A stretch of 52,351 nt of DNA from Roseicella sp. DB1501 (GCF_013112485.1 NZ_JABFHG010000023.1:1-52351); one strand, 5' to 3'. Positions 17,340 through 26,170 are shown, counted from the first letter of the stretch. Notes: generated by a model not told the origin, from the sequence alone. Numbers and translations are program-made.

Positions 17340-18326
17340 TCAATCGGCTCGGATATTCTTCGCTCGCACGATTTCGCGGTAGACACGGTAGTCGTGCATG
17401 ATGCGGGAGGTGAAATGCTCCGGCGTATCCGCCGCCGCGACCCACCCAATATCCTGCAAGCGCTCACGCAGCTGCGGGCTCTGCTGTGCCCGGCGATTGG
17501 CGTCGGCGAGGCGCTCGATCACCGCTGGCGGCGTCCCCCGCGGCACCAGCAAGCCAAACCAGTTCGGATAGACGAAGTCGCCGAAGCCGGACTCTACCAT
17601 CGTCGGCACGTCGGGAAGAATCGGTGACCGCTGCGCCGACAGTACCGCAATGCCTTTGAGTCGCCCGTCGCGCACAGTCTGCTCGTACATCGAAAGTGCA
17701 TCGATGATAAGATGGGTGGTCCCAGCCAGCATGTCCTGGCTCGCTGGCCCAGCGCCGCGATAATGCACCGCCTCGATCTCGATGCCGGTCGCATTCTTAA
17801 ACAACTCCATCACGACATGGGTGATGCCGCCCGAACCTGTGCTGGCATAACTGAACTTGCCAGGATTCGCCTTTAGCAAAGCAATCAGCTCGGTCAGGGT
17901 GGTCACGCCGAGCTTCGGATGTGCAACCAGTAGCAAATCGCCGGTGATGGCGGTGGCGACTGGCACCAGATCCTTGAGCGGGTCGACCGGCATGGTTGTG
18001 TAGGTATGCGGGTTGATGGCGACCTGCCCGACATTGACCAGCGTCAGGGTATGGCTGTCGGTCGAGCGAGCAACGAAATCCATGGCGAGATTGCCATTCG
18101 CGCCGGGCCGATTGTCAACCACAACGGGAACGCCAAGTATTTCGGCCATGCCCGGCGCTAGCATGCGGGATAGCACGTCGGTCGGTCCGCCCGGCGCGAA
18201 GCCAACCATCATCCGGATTGGTCGGTTTGGCCAGGCTGGTTGCGCTAGGGCGGGCGCCGCGAGCGCAACGCTGGCCGCAGCGCCGGCCAGCAGCACGCGT
18301 CGCCGTGCGATCACATGGTCATACAT
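17340..18326 (-). CDS. Tripartite tricarboxylate transporter (Bug/TctC) receptor
   Basis: 328 residues from the ATG at 18326. Signal peptide RRRVLLAGAAASVALAAPAL then AQPAWPNRPIRMMVGFAPGG, the standard Bug opening. VVDNRPGANGNLAMDFVA, YRGAGPASQDMLAG and LPDVPTMVESGF are further family blocks. Bug proteins bind carboxylates in the periplasm; many are orphans without TctA/TctB, as here. It sits between a second binding protein and an SDR, all on one strand, so it probably serves the same substrate pathway. Confidence 0.85.
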   Translation of the reverse strand: MYDHVIARRRVLLAGAAASVALAAPALAQPAWPNRPIRMMVGFAPGGPTDVLSRMLAPGMAEILGVPVVVDNRPGANGNLAMDFVARSTDSHTLTLVNVGQVAINPHTYTTMPVDPLKDLVPVATAITGDLLLVAHPKLGVTTLTELIALLKANPGKFSYASTGSGGITHVVMELFKNATGIEIEAVHYRGAGPASQDMLAGTTHLIIDALSMYEQTVRDGRLKGIAVLSAQRSPILPDVPTMVESGFGDFVYPNWFGLLVPRGTPPAVIERLADANRRAQQSPQLRERLQDIGWVAAADTPEHFTSRIMHDYRVYREIVRAKNIRAD

Positions 18327-18402
18327 GATCGAATATTTTCCCCCTGTGAGGGCCGCCTCTGTGAGCAGCCTCCGCAACGCGTGTCCTTGGCTGTGCCGGA
18401 TG

Positions 18403-19203
18403 CTATCCGGCGGCAATGGTGCGCAAAGCGCTCGGACTGGCGCCACGCCCACCATCAATGAGGTACTGCCCGCCGGTGATGCTGCCGGCGAGCTCGGAGC
18501 TGAGGAATAGCACCAAGTTTGCTATCTCCTCGGGCGTGGAGTAGCGGCCGATGGGAATCGTGGACTGATACCGTTCTCGCACGCTGTTGCTTCCCTCGGT
18601 GCTGGTCTGCGCCTCCAGCGAATGGATCATTCGCGTGTCCGTCGGTCCAGGACACACGGCATTTACCCGGATGCCGTTGCGGCCGTATTCACTGGCGGCG
18701 GTTCGGGTCAACCCAATCACGCCATGCTTCGAAGCGACGTAGCCGGAAAGACCCGGCGACCCGGCAATCCCGGCCGTTGAGGCGGTGTTCACGATGGCGC
18801 CGCCCTGCTGCCGGAGCATGACTGGAATTACGTGCCGAAGGCCCAGGAAAACACCCTTCAGGTTGACCGCGATGACCGCGTCGAAAACATCTTCCTCATA
18901 GTCGCCAGTCAGCGCGATCTTGCCCTCGATGCCGGCATTGTTGAAAAAGCAGTCGATGGTGCCATACGCGTCCAGCGTCGCCTTCACATAGCCCTGGACA
19001 TCGGCGGATTTGGTGACGTCGGCCTGCACGAAGCAGGCCTCGCTCCCGGCTGCACGCACGAGCCGTGCGGTCTCCTCGCCGCCGACTGCATCACGGTCGA
19101 CCACGGCCACACGTGCACCGCCCTGCGCGAAACCCAGGGAGGCAGCCCGTCCTATGCCGCCGGCTCCGCCGGTCACCAGTGCGACCTTGCCGCTGAAATC
19201 CAT
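18403..19203 (-). CDS. Short-chain dehydrogenase/reductase
   Basis: 266 residues. TGGAGGIGRA (residues 11-20) is the coenzyme-binding TGxxxGIG, then NNAG in CFFNNAGIEGK, catalytic Ser in IVNTASTAGIAG, and YVASKHG as the YxxxK. Acidic D after the second strand (AVVDRDA) points to NAD(H). C-terminal GQYLIDGGRGASPS. Two ATGs (19209, 19203) follow an AGGAGGAG; spacing favours 19203. It probably oxidises an alcohol intermediate of the ketone pathway. Confidence 0.85.
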   Translation of the reverse strand: MDFSGKVALVTGGAGGIGRAASLGFAQGGARVAVVDRDAVGGEETARLVRAAGSEACFVQADVTKSADVQGYVKATLDAYGTIDCFFNNAGIEGKIALTGDYEEDVFDAVIAVNLKGVFLGLRHVIPVMLRQQGGAIVNTASTAGIAGSPGLSGYVASKHGVIGLTRTAASEYGRNGIRVNAVCPGPTDTRMIHSLEAQTSTEGSNSVRERYQSTIPIGRYSTPEEIANLVLFLSSELAGSITGGQYLIDGGRGASPSALRTIAAG

Positions 19204-19227
19204 GGGCATTCTCCTCCTATTTTTTTG

Positions 19228-20484
19228 TTATCCGCGCAGCAGCGGGCAGCCACCTTCGTTCAGCGGACGGAAAGCGTCCTCCGGCGAGACTGTAGCGACG
19301 GTCTTCAGCAGGTCCCAGGAATGCTTGCTCTCGAACGGCTTCTTCGCTTCCAGGATGTAGACCGGATGCATCTTGCGGCCATCTTCACGTATGGTGCCCA
19401 TGCCAAAGCAGTCATCATCGGTCGGCATTGACTTCATACGTGCAATAGTCGCCCGGCCGTCCCGCTTCGCCTCTGCGATGCCCATGTCTGCTGCGGTCTT
19501 GAGGTAATGCGTCACGGCGGAGTAGATGCCAGCAGTGCCCATGTTGGGGTACAATGTGGGCGTCTTGGGCTGCACGCGCGCTTGCCAGGCACGTGTCCGG
19601 TCATTCAGGTCCCAATAGTAGGTAGCGGCGATCTGCATGCCTTGCGCCGTTTCCAGCCCGAGCGAGTGGATAACGGTATCGTAGGTGATCATGCCCACGA
19701 TCCTCATGCTGCGATTCACGCCGAACTCGCGTGCCTGCTTCACGGTGTTGATGAGGTCCGCGCCCGAATTGCAGAGGCTCAGGACCTTGGCACGCGAAGA
19801 TTGGGCGCGCAGCAGAAAGGCCGAGAAATCCGAAGTGCCCGGGAATGGATGGAACACACTGCCGGCGATTTTGCCGCCGCGAGCCTGCACCACCGCCGTG
19901 GTGTCCCGCACCATCTGGTGCCCGAAGGCGTAGTCGGCGCCGAGGAAGAACCAACTGTCGCCGCCTTGTGCCAGCACTGTCGAGCCCAGTGACCGCGCGA
20001 GCATCGCGGTGTCCCAGACCCAATGGATTGTATTCGGGCTGCAGGACGCGCCGGTCAGCTCGCTGGTTCCTGGCTCGGTCGCCAGGAAGACCTTGTTCTT
20101 CTCACGTGCCAACCCGTTAACCGCGAGGGCTGTTGCCGAAGTTGAAACGTCAACCAGTGCGTCGACGCCTTCCTGATCAAACCAGCGGCGCGCCGTGGCG
20201 GCGGCGATATCTGTCTTGTTCTGATGGTCGGCGACCAGGATATCGACGTCCCACCCACGCCCCGAAACGCCGAAATCCTCCAAGGCCTGACGCGCGCAGG
20301 CCTCCGCAGGACGGCTCAGATCCGCATAGGGGCCGGAGAGGTCAGTGATGATGCCGAGGCGCAGCTTCGGCTTCGCCGCATCAATCGACTGCGCCTGCGC
20401 AGGACGTTCCCGCAGGACCGCCGCCGCACCCGCGAGCGCGGCCGTGCCGAGCAGTGTCCGGCGCGCAGTGTTCCTGACCTCCAT
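19228..20484 (-). CDS. Periplasmic binding protein, branched-chain/amide type
   Basis: 418 residues from the ATG at 20484, with a Tat-like signal (ARRTLLGTAALAGAAAVL). It carries the same blocks as the 16-kb paralogue: GIITDLSGPYADLSRPAEAC, VADHQNKTDIAAATARRWFD, GGDSWFFLGADYAFGHQMVRD, MPTDDDCFGMGTIREDGRK and EGGCPLLRG at the end. Full length. It lies 24 bases before the SDR gene, probably the first intact gene of the minus-strand unit facing the LacI regulator. Confidence 0.82.
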   Translation of the reverse strand: MEVRNTARRTLLGTAALAGAAAVLRERPAQAQSIDAAKPKLRLGIITDLSGPYADLSRPAEACARQALEDFGVSGRGWDVDILVADHQNKTDIAAATARRWFDQEGVDALVDVSTSATALAVNGLAREKNKVFLATEPGTSELTGASCSPNTIHWVWDTAMLARSLGSTVLAQGGDSWFFLGADYAFGHQMVRDTTAVVQARGGKIAGSVFHPFPGTSDFSAFLLRAQSSRAKVLSLCNSGADLINTVKQAREFGVNRSMRIVGMITYDTVIHSLGLETAQGMQIAATYYWDLNDRTRAWQARVQPKTPTLYPNMGTAGIYSAVTHYLKTAADMGIAEAKRDGRATIARMKSMPTDDDCFGMGTIREDGRKMHPVYILEAKKPFESKHSWDLLKTVATVSPEDAFRPLNEGGCPLLRG

Positions 20485-20497
20485 TACTTCACTCCCG

Positions 20498-20870
20498 TTA
20501 TTTGAGGCGATCCCAACTAATAGGCAGGCTGCCGGCCGAGGAGACCATGATGCGAATGCGGTCGTTCTCGTCCCCACTTGTCAGGTCAGGATGCGCCCAG
20601 ACCATTCTCTGGGCCTTCTCACCGAGACGGTGGTTAAAGTGGTCGCGGACGTCCTGCCGCACTTCCATCATCGTATAGTCATCGCTTCGGCGACTATTGG
20701 CGTCTGGGCGATCCGCGTTCACGCGGATGCCGGTGGCGGCATGGTCGATGGCCGCCGCCCTCGTCAGGCTGATCACGCCATGCTCTGCGGCTACATAGGC
20801 GTTGGATCCGGGCAGATCTACCGAGCCAGTGCATTGTGGATCTGCTTGCATCGGCGCTTCCTCGGGCTCT
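20498..20870 (-). pseudogene. Decayed short-chain dehydrogenase
   Basis: The minus-strand frame holds SNAYVAAEHGVISLTRAAAI and GIRVNADRPDANS, the active-site helix and following strand of an SDR, but the catalytic Lys of YxxxK is Glu (YVAAEHG), the PG of the VNAVCPG block is lost, and there is no N-terminal Rossmann part. Downstream text is only loosely SDR-like. It is best read as a remnant lying between the binding-protein gene and the LacI operator. Confidence 0.6.
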
Positions 20871-20923
20871 TTGGCCCCTTTCTCAACGTTGGCGGCTGGG
20901 TACTGCTCCTGAGCCGGCCGCAG

Positions 20924-20957
20924 TGATAGCGCTAACGGCATCAGGTTAGCGCTATCA
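20924..20957. promoter_or_regulatory. Double LacI-type operator
   Basis: TGATAGCGCTAAC at 20924-20936 and its exact complement GTTAGCGCTATCA at 20945-20957 are separated by 8 bases. Each half is itself nearly palindromic about GCGC, the usual centre of LacI/GntR-family operators, and the two centres are 20 bp apart, close to two helical turns. It lies about 90 bases before the LacI-family gene and upstream of the minus-strand cluster. Autoregulation and control of both sides is inferred. No T-run follows, so a terminator is unlikely. Confidence 0.65.
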
Positions 20958-21043
20958 CCAAAAGCTGTGCAACCCTTATCTCGCAACCGGGGTGGCGGGT
21001 CGGGTGTCTATGGTAAACTAGGCCGGCCATCAGGCAGGGCGGA

Positions 21044-22147
21044 ATGAATTCTATGCTGAGACAACGAAGGCGCAGGAAGCCTCAGAAAGGAGGGATCGAG
21101 GACACTGTGGCATCCAAGCCAAACGGTGTGCCTGTGTTGCGTATGGAGGATGTCGCGCGCCTTGCCGGCGTCTCGGTCATGACGGTGTCTCGCGCGCTCC
21201 GCACTCCCCCGGCCGTCGCCGCATCCACCCTTGCCAAGGTCCGTGCTGCATTAGAGGAAACGGGGTACCTGCCCAACCTGGTGGCGAGTGGGCTGGCTTC
21301 ATCTCGTACCCAGGTCGTCGCCGCGGTCATTCCGCTTATCAGCCAGCCTTTCGCGCCGACGCTGCAGAGCATGTCGGATGTCCTGCGCCGGGCGTCGTAT
21401 CAGTTCGTGCTCGGCGTCAGCCACTACGACCCATTGCAGGAGGAAGCCTTAGTGCGCGCCTTCCTGTCCCGGCGCGTGGATGGGATCGCGTTGTTCGCAG
21501 GCGGGCACACGCCTCAGACGATCGCAATGCTGGAACAGGCTGCCGTTCCGCTCGTCGAGATGTGGGCTGAATCGGCGACTGAGTTCATCGTCGATGCGGT
21601 TTGTGTGCCGCAGCGGCAAGGCGCGCAAGACGTTGTCCGCCATCTCCTCGCGCGCGGACGCCGGCGTATCGGCTTTATCGGTGGATCGACTAGGCACAAT
21701 ATCCGGGCACAGGCTCGGATTAGCGGCTATCTGGATGGGTTGGCCGAAGCCGGGCTGCCACATGATCCCGCAGCCTGCGAAGAGGCCACGCACTTTTTAA
21801 TGGAGGGCGGAGCTGCTGCCCTGGCGCGTTTGTTGGAGCGGCGACCACAACTCGACGCCATCTGTGTCGCCAGCGACATTCTCGCTGCCGGTGTGGTTTT
21901 CGAGGCACATCGGCGCGGCCTCTCCGTTCCGCGTGATCTTGCAGTCGCTGGCTTCGATGACGCTGAGATCGCCCGCTCGATGTATCCCGCACTCACAACC
22001 ATTGACATGAGGGCGGAGGAAATGGGGACACGAGCCGCGGAGATGCTGCTCGAGCGCGCCAGCCAGAGCATCCGGGTCGACCTTGCCGCCATGCCATCCC
22101 GAATGCATGACCTCGGCTATACGCTTATCGTGCGTGAAAGTACCTAA
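21044..22147 (+). CDS. LacI-family transcriptional regulator
   Basis: Up to 367 residues. The DNA-binding helix-turn-helix is MEDVARLAGVSVMTVSRALR, with the hinge helix and NLVASGLASSRTQ following, then a periplasmic-binding-like effector domain (VVAAVIPLISQPFAPTLQ, GRRRIGFIGG, AVAGFDDAEIARSMYPALTT), closest in style to GntR-type gluconate repressors. ATGs at 21044 and 21053 lack a good ribosome site; an in-frame GTG at 21107 follows AAAGGAGGG by 12 bases and is a possible true start. It is divergent from the 14.4-20.5 kb cluster. Confidence 0.85.
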   Translation: MNSMLRQRRRRKPQKGGIEDTVASKPNGVPVLRMEDVARLAGVSVMTVSRALRTPPAVAASTLAKVRAALEETGYLPNLVASGLASSRTQVVAAVIPLISQPFAPTLQSMSDVLRRASYQFVLGVSHYDPLQEEALVRAFLSRRVDGIALFAGGHTPQTIAMLEQAAVPLVEMWAESATEFIVDAVCVPQRQGAQDVVRHLLARGRRRIGFIGGSTRHNIRAQARISGYLDGLAEAGLPHDPAACEEATHFLMEGGAAALARLLERRPQLDAICVASDILAAGVVFEAHRRGLSVPRDLAVAGFDDAEIARSMYPALTTIDMRAEEMGTRAAEMLLERASQSIRVDLAAMPSRMHDLGYTLIVREST

Positions 22148-22381
22148 GCCCTTTCTCCAACGCTGGTAACCCAACGCGCGGGTCTTCTGAAATATGCCAT
22201 TCTGGCAAGGCGGATCGTCGTGTTGCATAGGTCGGCGGCGTGAACGGTCTGGAATCTGGCGGTTTCCGCGACTGCGGCAAGCTCTGGGTCGCATGGTGGG
22301 GTGGATGCCCCCTGCTCCGCGGCATCGAGGTGCCATAGCGTGGTTGGTGCTGAGCCTGACCACGAGGGAGAGGAGGCATCC

Positions 22382-23108
22382 GTGGAGAAGATTACGACGA
22401 TCGGCCTCGACCTGGCCAAGAGCGTTTTCCAGGTGCATGGGGTCAATGCGGCCGGTGGGGTAGTGGTGCGGCGCAAGCTGCGCCGGTCAGCGCTGCTGGA
22501 CTTTTTCGCAGCCCTGTCGCCCACGCTGGTCGGCATGGAGGCCTGCGGCAGAGCGCACCATTGGGCGCGCGAGCTCACCCGGCTCGGTCACACGGTCCGG
22601 CTTATGCCGCCGGCCTACGTGAAGCCCTACGTTAAGCGGGGCAAGACCGATGCGGCGGACACCGAGGCGATCTGTGAGGCTGTGACGCGCCCGACCATGC
22701 GCTTTGTGCCGGAAAAAAGCCGAGGCGCAGCAGGCCAGCCTAATGGAGCTGAAGGTCCGCGACATGCTAGTGCGCCAGCGCACCCAGACCATCAACGCAC
22801 TGCGCTCCCACCTCACCGAATACGGCATCGTGACCGCGCAGGGGTGCAAGCTCGCCGAGCTGATCGCGGTGGTCCGCGACGGTGATGATACGCGGCTGCC
22901 TGACCTGGCCCGCGAGGCTCTGGGCGATTTGGTGGCGCAGATCGAGGCCTTGGAAGGACGCATCGAGCGGCTCGACAGCCGCATAGTCCGCCATGCGCGT
23001 GAGGACGAGACAGCTCGGCGACTGGCCAGCATCCCTGGCATTGGGGCGATCGGCGCGACAGCCCTGGCCGCGATGGTGCCCGATCCGCACGGGTTTGCCT
23101 CGGCGCGA
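22382..23108 (+). pseudogene. IS110-family transposase, frameshifted and 3'-truncated
   Basis: From a GTG at 22382 (AGGAGG six bases upstream) the frame reads EKITTIGLDLAKSVFQVHG, the DEDD-type RuvC-like opening of IS110 enzymes, with GKTDAADTEAICEAV. A six-A run at 22713-22718 shifts the frame; removing one A restores VPEKAEAQQASLMELKVRD and the rest, through RRLASIPGIGAIGATALAAM. The match then ends at the IS5-family boundary, losing the C-terminal serine domain. The 230 bases before it hold the IS left end; no gene seen there. Confidence 0.8.
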
Positions 23109-24217
23109 CCTTGTTGCACGGATCAGCGGGCCGGACGGACGATGCCCTTCCCTGTCTTGGTCTCACGCGGTCCGGACGTACTCCGGGCGTCCCAGGTCCA
23201 GCATGCGGTTCAGCGCACCGACGGCAATGGCCACCTCGGTCGCGCGACGCCGGTCTGTGCGGGAACGAAGAGCATCGCCAATCACGCGCTTGAACCGGCT
23301 GACGTCGGCCTCGACCAGCGCGCGCCAGTTGTAGCCCGAGGCGGCCTGCCAGCCCATGCGGCCCCGTTCCTCAATCGATTGTAGATGGCGGTCGCGTTGC
23401 GTCGGCGCGGTGTCTGCCGTGCTGCTCGGCACGGCATTGGCGCGTGGCGGCACGATCACAACAGCTTCGGGGTGACGCACGGCGACGTCGTCGTAGCCGC
23501 TATCCCAATCGTAAGCACCATCAGCCGTGAACAAGGCGACCGGGCCGTCAACCTGGTCGAGCAAGGGGCCGACCTGGGACGCGTCGCTGGTGTCGCTGCT
23601 GGTCAGCGTGGCCGCGACGATGTGGCCGGTGTCGGCGTCCGTGCCGATGTGCAAGGTGCGCCAGGCCCGGCGCGTCTTGGTGCCGTGCTTCTCCAGCAGC
23701 CACTCGCCCGCCCCGCACAGCTTCAGCCCCGTGCTGTCCACCAGAAGGTGCAAAGGCCTGCCACGACGGTGCGGCCTTGCCCGCGGCACCTGCAGCGTCT
23801 CGGCCCGGCGGCTCAGGGTGGTGTGGTCCGGCACGGCCAGGTCAAGCCCGAGCAGGGCGATGATGGAGCCGATCAGGCCTTCGGTCTGGCGTAGCGCCAG
23901 CCGGAACACGGCGCGCAACGTCAGCGCCGTCGCGATCGCCAGAGCCGAGTAGCGGGGCTGTCCGCCTCGCGTGGTCCGAGGCTCGGCCTTCCAGGCCGCG
24001 ATCGCCTCCTCGGTGAACCACACCGTCAGGCTGCCCCGCTGGCGCAGCGCCGCGTCGTAGGCGGCCGGGTTCGTCACCCGATGCCGCTGCTTCGGGATGT
24101 GGTGACGACGGTCGGCGTTGGCCTTGAACGGCAAGGTAGCTTCCTCGGGCAGCGGTGGGAGGCTGGACGCTTTACCCTACCCCGCCCCGGCAGGCCCAAG
24201 CGATCCGTGCAACAAGG
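23109..24217 (-). mobile_element. IS5-family insertion sequence
   Basis: Perfect 16-bp terminal repeats: CCTTGTTGCACGGATC at 23109-23124 and GATCCGTGCAACAAGG at 24202-24217. One transposase gene lies between. The bases outside the two ends do not match: the left flank is the broken IS110 gene, the right flank the broken DUF2924 gene. That is what recombination between two copies, with loss of the DNA between, would leave. Confidence 0.82.
23163..24134 (-). CDS. IS5-family transposase
   Basis: 323 residues. N-terminal YDAALRQRGSLTVWFTEEA is the DUF4372/DDE_Tnp_1-type opening; catalytic blocks are HLLVDSTGLKLCG (Asp), ALFTADGAYD (Asp) and LVEADVSRFKRVIG (Glu). RRAWRTLHIGTDADTG is typical of the IS903/IS1031-like groups. 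Frame intact, both ends intact, so probably active. Confidence 0.85.
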   Translation of the reverse strand: MPFKANADRRHHIPKQRHRVTNPAAYDAALRQRGSLTVWFTEEAIAAWKAEPRTTRGGQPRYSALAIATALTLRAVFRLALRQTEGLIGSIIALLGLDLAVPDHTTLSRRAETLQVPRARPHRRGRPLHLLVDSTGLKLCGAGEWLLEKHGTKTRRAWRTLHIGTDADTGHIVAATLTSSDTSDASQVGPLLDQVDGPVALFTADGAYDWDSGYDDVAVRHPEAVVIVPPRANAVPSSTADTAPTQRDRHLQSIEERGRMGWQAASGYNWRALVEADVSRFKRVIGDALRSRTDRRRATEVAIAVGALNRMLDLGRPEYVRTA

Positions 24218-24435
24218 TGGTGCTGCGCCGGATACGCGCCGGCAGTCGGCCGCTGACGGGGACGCGGCTGATCCGTGAACATGATGGCGTGCAGCATGTC
24301 GTCACCGTGCGCGCCGATGACTTCGAGTATGAGGGCCGGCCGTATCGATCGCTCTCCGCCGTCGCGCGCCACATCACCGGTACACGCTGGAATGGCTGGA
24401 CCTTCTTCGGGCTGAAGGGGAGGGCGGGCGCATGA
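24218..24435 (+). pseudogene. DUF2924 family protein, N-terminus lost
   Basis: The frame continues directly from the IS5 end and reads LTGTRLIREHDGVQHVV, DDFEYEGRPYRSLSAVA and ITGTRWNGWTFFGLKG, the C-terminal half of DUF2924. This family is regularly found just before large serine recombinases in alphaproteobacterial mobile elements. Its stop overlaps the recombinase start by the 4 bases ATGA. The first half was removed with the IS5 rearrangement. Confidence 0.75.
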
Positions 24436-25784
24436 GGCGGAAGGCACCGACCAGCGAGGCGATGCCGGCCTCCGTGAAGAAGCTGCGCTGCGCAGTCTAC
24501 ACGCGAAAGAGCACCGACGAGGGCCTCGACAAGGAGTTCAACACGCTTGATGCGCAGCGCGAGGCCTGCGAGGCCTACATCACCAGCCAGCGTGCTGAAG
24601 GGTGGATCCTGGTCAGGGACCGTTATGACGATGGCGGGTTCTCCGGCGGCACGCTGGAACGCCCCGCACTGAAGCGCCTCCTGGCGGACATCGAGCGAGA
24701 CCTCGTTGACGTCATCGTGGTCTATAAGATCGATCGCCTGTCGCGCTCGCTGATGGATTTCGCGAAGCTGGTGGAGGCCATGGAGGCGCACGGCGTGACC
24801 TTCGTCTCGGTGACGCAGAGCTTCAATACGACGACCAGCATGGGCCGGCTGACGCTGAACATCCTGCTCAGCTTCGCGCAGTATGAAAGGGAGATCATCG
24901 GCGAGCGCATCCGCGACAAAGTGGCCGCGTCGAAGGCGCGCGGCATGTGGATGGGCGGGAAGGTGCCGCTTGGCTACGACGTTGCCGACCGGAAACTGGT
25001 CGTCAACGCCGCGGAGGCGCCGCGCGTACGGCGCGTGTTCGAACTGTTCGTCGAAACCGGCTCGGGCGTGGAGGCGGTCCGCCGCCTGCAAGCCGAGGGC
25101 GTCGCCAGCAAGTCCGGCAAACTTCTGGGCAAAGGCGACGTCTACAAGGCGCTGAACCTGCGGACCTATATCGGGGAGGTCACGCACAAGGGCAACATCT
25201 ATCGCGGCGAACACGATGCCATCGTGCCGCGCGACCTGTGGGACCGGGCGCACGCCATCCTGCAGGTCAGCCCGCGCAGCCGCGCCGCGCTGAACCGGCA
25301 GCACGCGCCAGCGCTTTTGAAGGGGCTGATCTTTGGAGTGGACGGAAGGGCGCTATCGCCGACGCACGCGGTGAAGAACGGCCGGCGCTATTGCTACTAC
25401 GTCGCGCAGCGCGTGCTGAAGGCCGACACGGTCGTGGATGACGGCATCGTGCGGCGCGTATCGGCCGCGCAGATCGAAGGCGTCGTGATCAGCCAGGTCC
25501 GTGCCCTGCTGCGCCAGCCGGAGATCGTGGTCGGCACGTGGCTGGCGGCGCGACGTGAGGCGCCCGACCTCACCGAGCGTGAGGCGCGGGATGCGCTGCA
25601 TAGGCTCGACCCGCTGTGGGATGAGCTATTCCCGGTGGAGCAGACACGGATCGTGCGGGCGCTGGTGGAGCGGGTGGTGCTCGGGCCGGCCGGCGCCGAC
25701 ATCCGGCTGCGCGTCGAGGGGCTGGCCGGCCTGGTTCGGGATCTCGGCGCCATCGCGCCCAGCGCGCTGAGCGCCGCGGCATGA
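24432..25784 (+). CDS. Large serine recombinase
   Basis: 450 residues. Resolvase catalytic domain at about 18-160 with the nucleophile Ser27 (VYTRKSTDE), LDAQREACEAYI, and the Arg-rich VYKIDRLSRSLMDF; then a Recombinase domain (about 175-290, KVPLGYDV, RVRRVFELF, VYKALNLRTYIGEVTHKGN) and a coiled C-terminal zinc-ribbon-like part. It is shorter than typical phage integrases (about 500+). It forms a translationally coupled trio with DUF2924 upstream and a small HTH-like protein downstream. The trio usually marks an integrated element; its attachment sites were not found. Confidence 0.87.
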   Translation: MRRKAPTSEAMPASVKKLRCAVYTRKSTDEGLDKEFNTLDAQREACEAYITSQRAEGWILVRDRYDDGGFSGGTLERPALKRLLADIERDLVDVIVVYKIDRLSRSLMDFAKLVEAMEAHGVTFVSVTQSFNTTTSMGRLTLNILLSFAQYEREIIGERIRDKVAASKARGMWMGGKVPLGYDVADRKLVVNAAEAPRVRRVFELFVETGSGVEAVRRLQAEGVASKSGKLLGKGDVYKALNLRTYIGEVTHKGNIYRGEHDAIVPRDLWDRAHAILQVSPRSRAALNRQHAPALLKGLIFGVDGRALSPTHAVKNGRRYCYYVAQRVLKADTVVDDGIVRRVSAAQIEGVVISQVRALLRQPEIVVGTWLAARREAPDLTEREARDALHRLDPLWDELFPVEQTRIVRALVERVVLGPAGADIRLRVEGLAGLVRDLGAIAPSALSAAA

Positions 25785-26170
25785 CGGCCGCCACCAGCAT
25801 CACGGTTCGGGTGCCGCTGAAGATCCGGCGGCGGCCGGGGCGGAAGACGGTGGTGACGCCGATCCAGGACGCCGACGAGGCCACTGTCTCCACCCGCGCT
25901 GACCCGGCGCTGGTAAAGGCGCTGGCTCGGGCATTCCGATATCAGAAGCTGCTGGACGCAGGGCGCTATGCGTCGATCTCCGAGATGGCAGCGGCAGAGA
26001 AGATCGAGCGTGCATATCTGGGCAGCCTACTGCGGCTGACACTGTTGGCGCCGGACCTGGTGGAGCAGCTGATGGACGGAAAAGCGAGCTGTGCCGCGAC
26101 GCTGCCCGAACTGCTCCAGCCGTTTTCGGCAATCTGGAAGGACCAGAATAGACCCCAAAGAACGCAGTGA
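25781..26170 (+). CDS. Small recombinase-associated protein, HTH-like
   Basis: 129 residues, start overlapping the recombinase stop (ATGA). N-terminal basic stretch RVPLKIRRRPGRKTVVTP, then LVKALARAFRYQKLLDAGRY and ISEMAAAEKIERAYLGSLLR, which looks like a helix-turn-helix as in ParB/KorB-type proteins, then LTLLAPDLVEQLMDG. Proteins of this kind regularly follow DUF2924-recombinase pairs; they may help the recombinase bind DNA. Function not established. Confidence 0.7.
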   Translation: MTAATSITVRVPLKIRRRPGRKTVVTPIQDADEATVSTRADPALVKALARAFRYQKLLDAGRYASISEMAAAEKIERAYLGSLLRLTLLAPDLVEQLMDGKASCAATLPELLQPFSAIWKDQNRPQRTQ

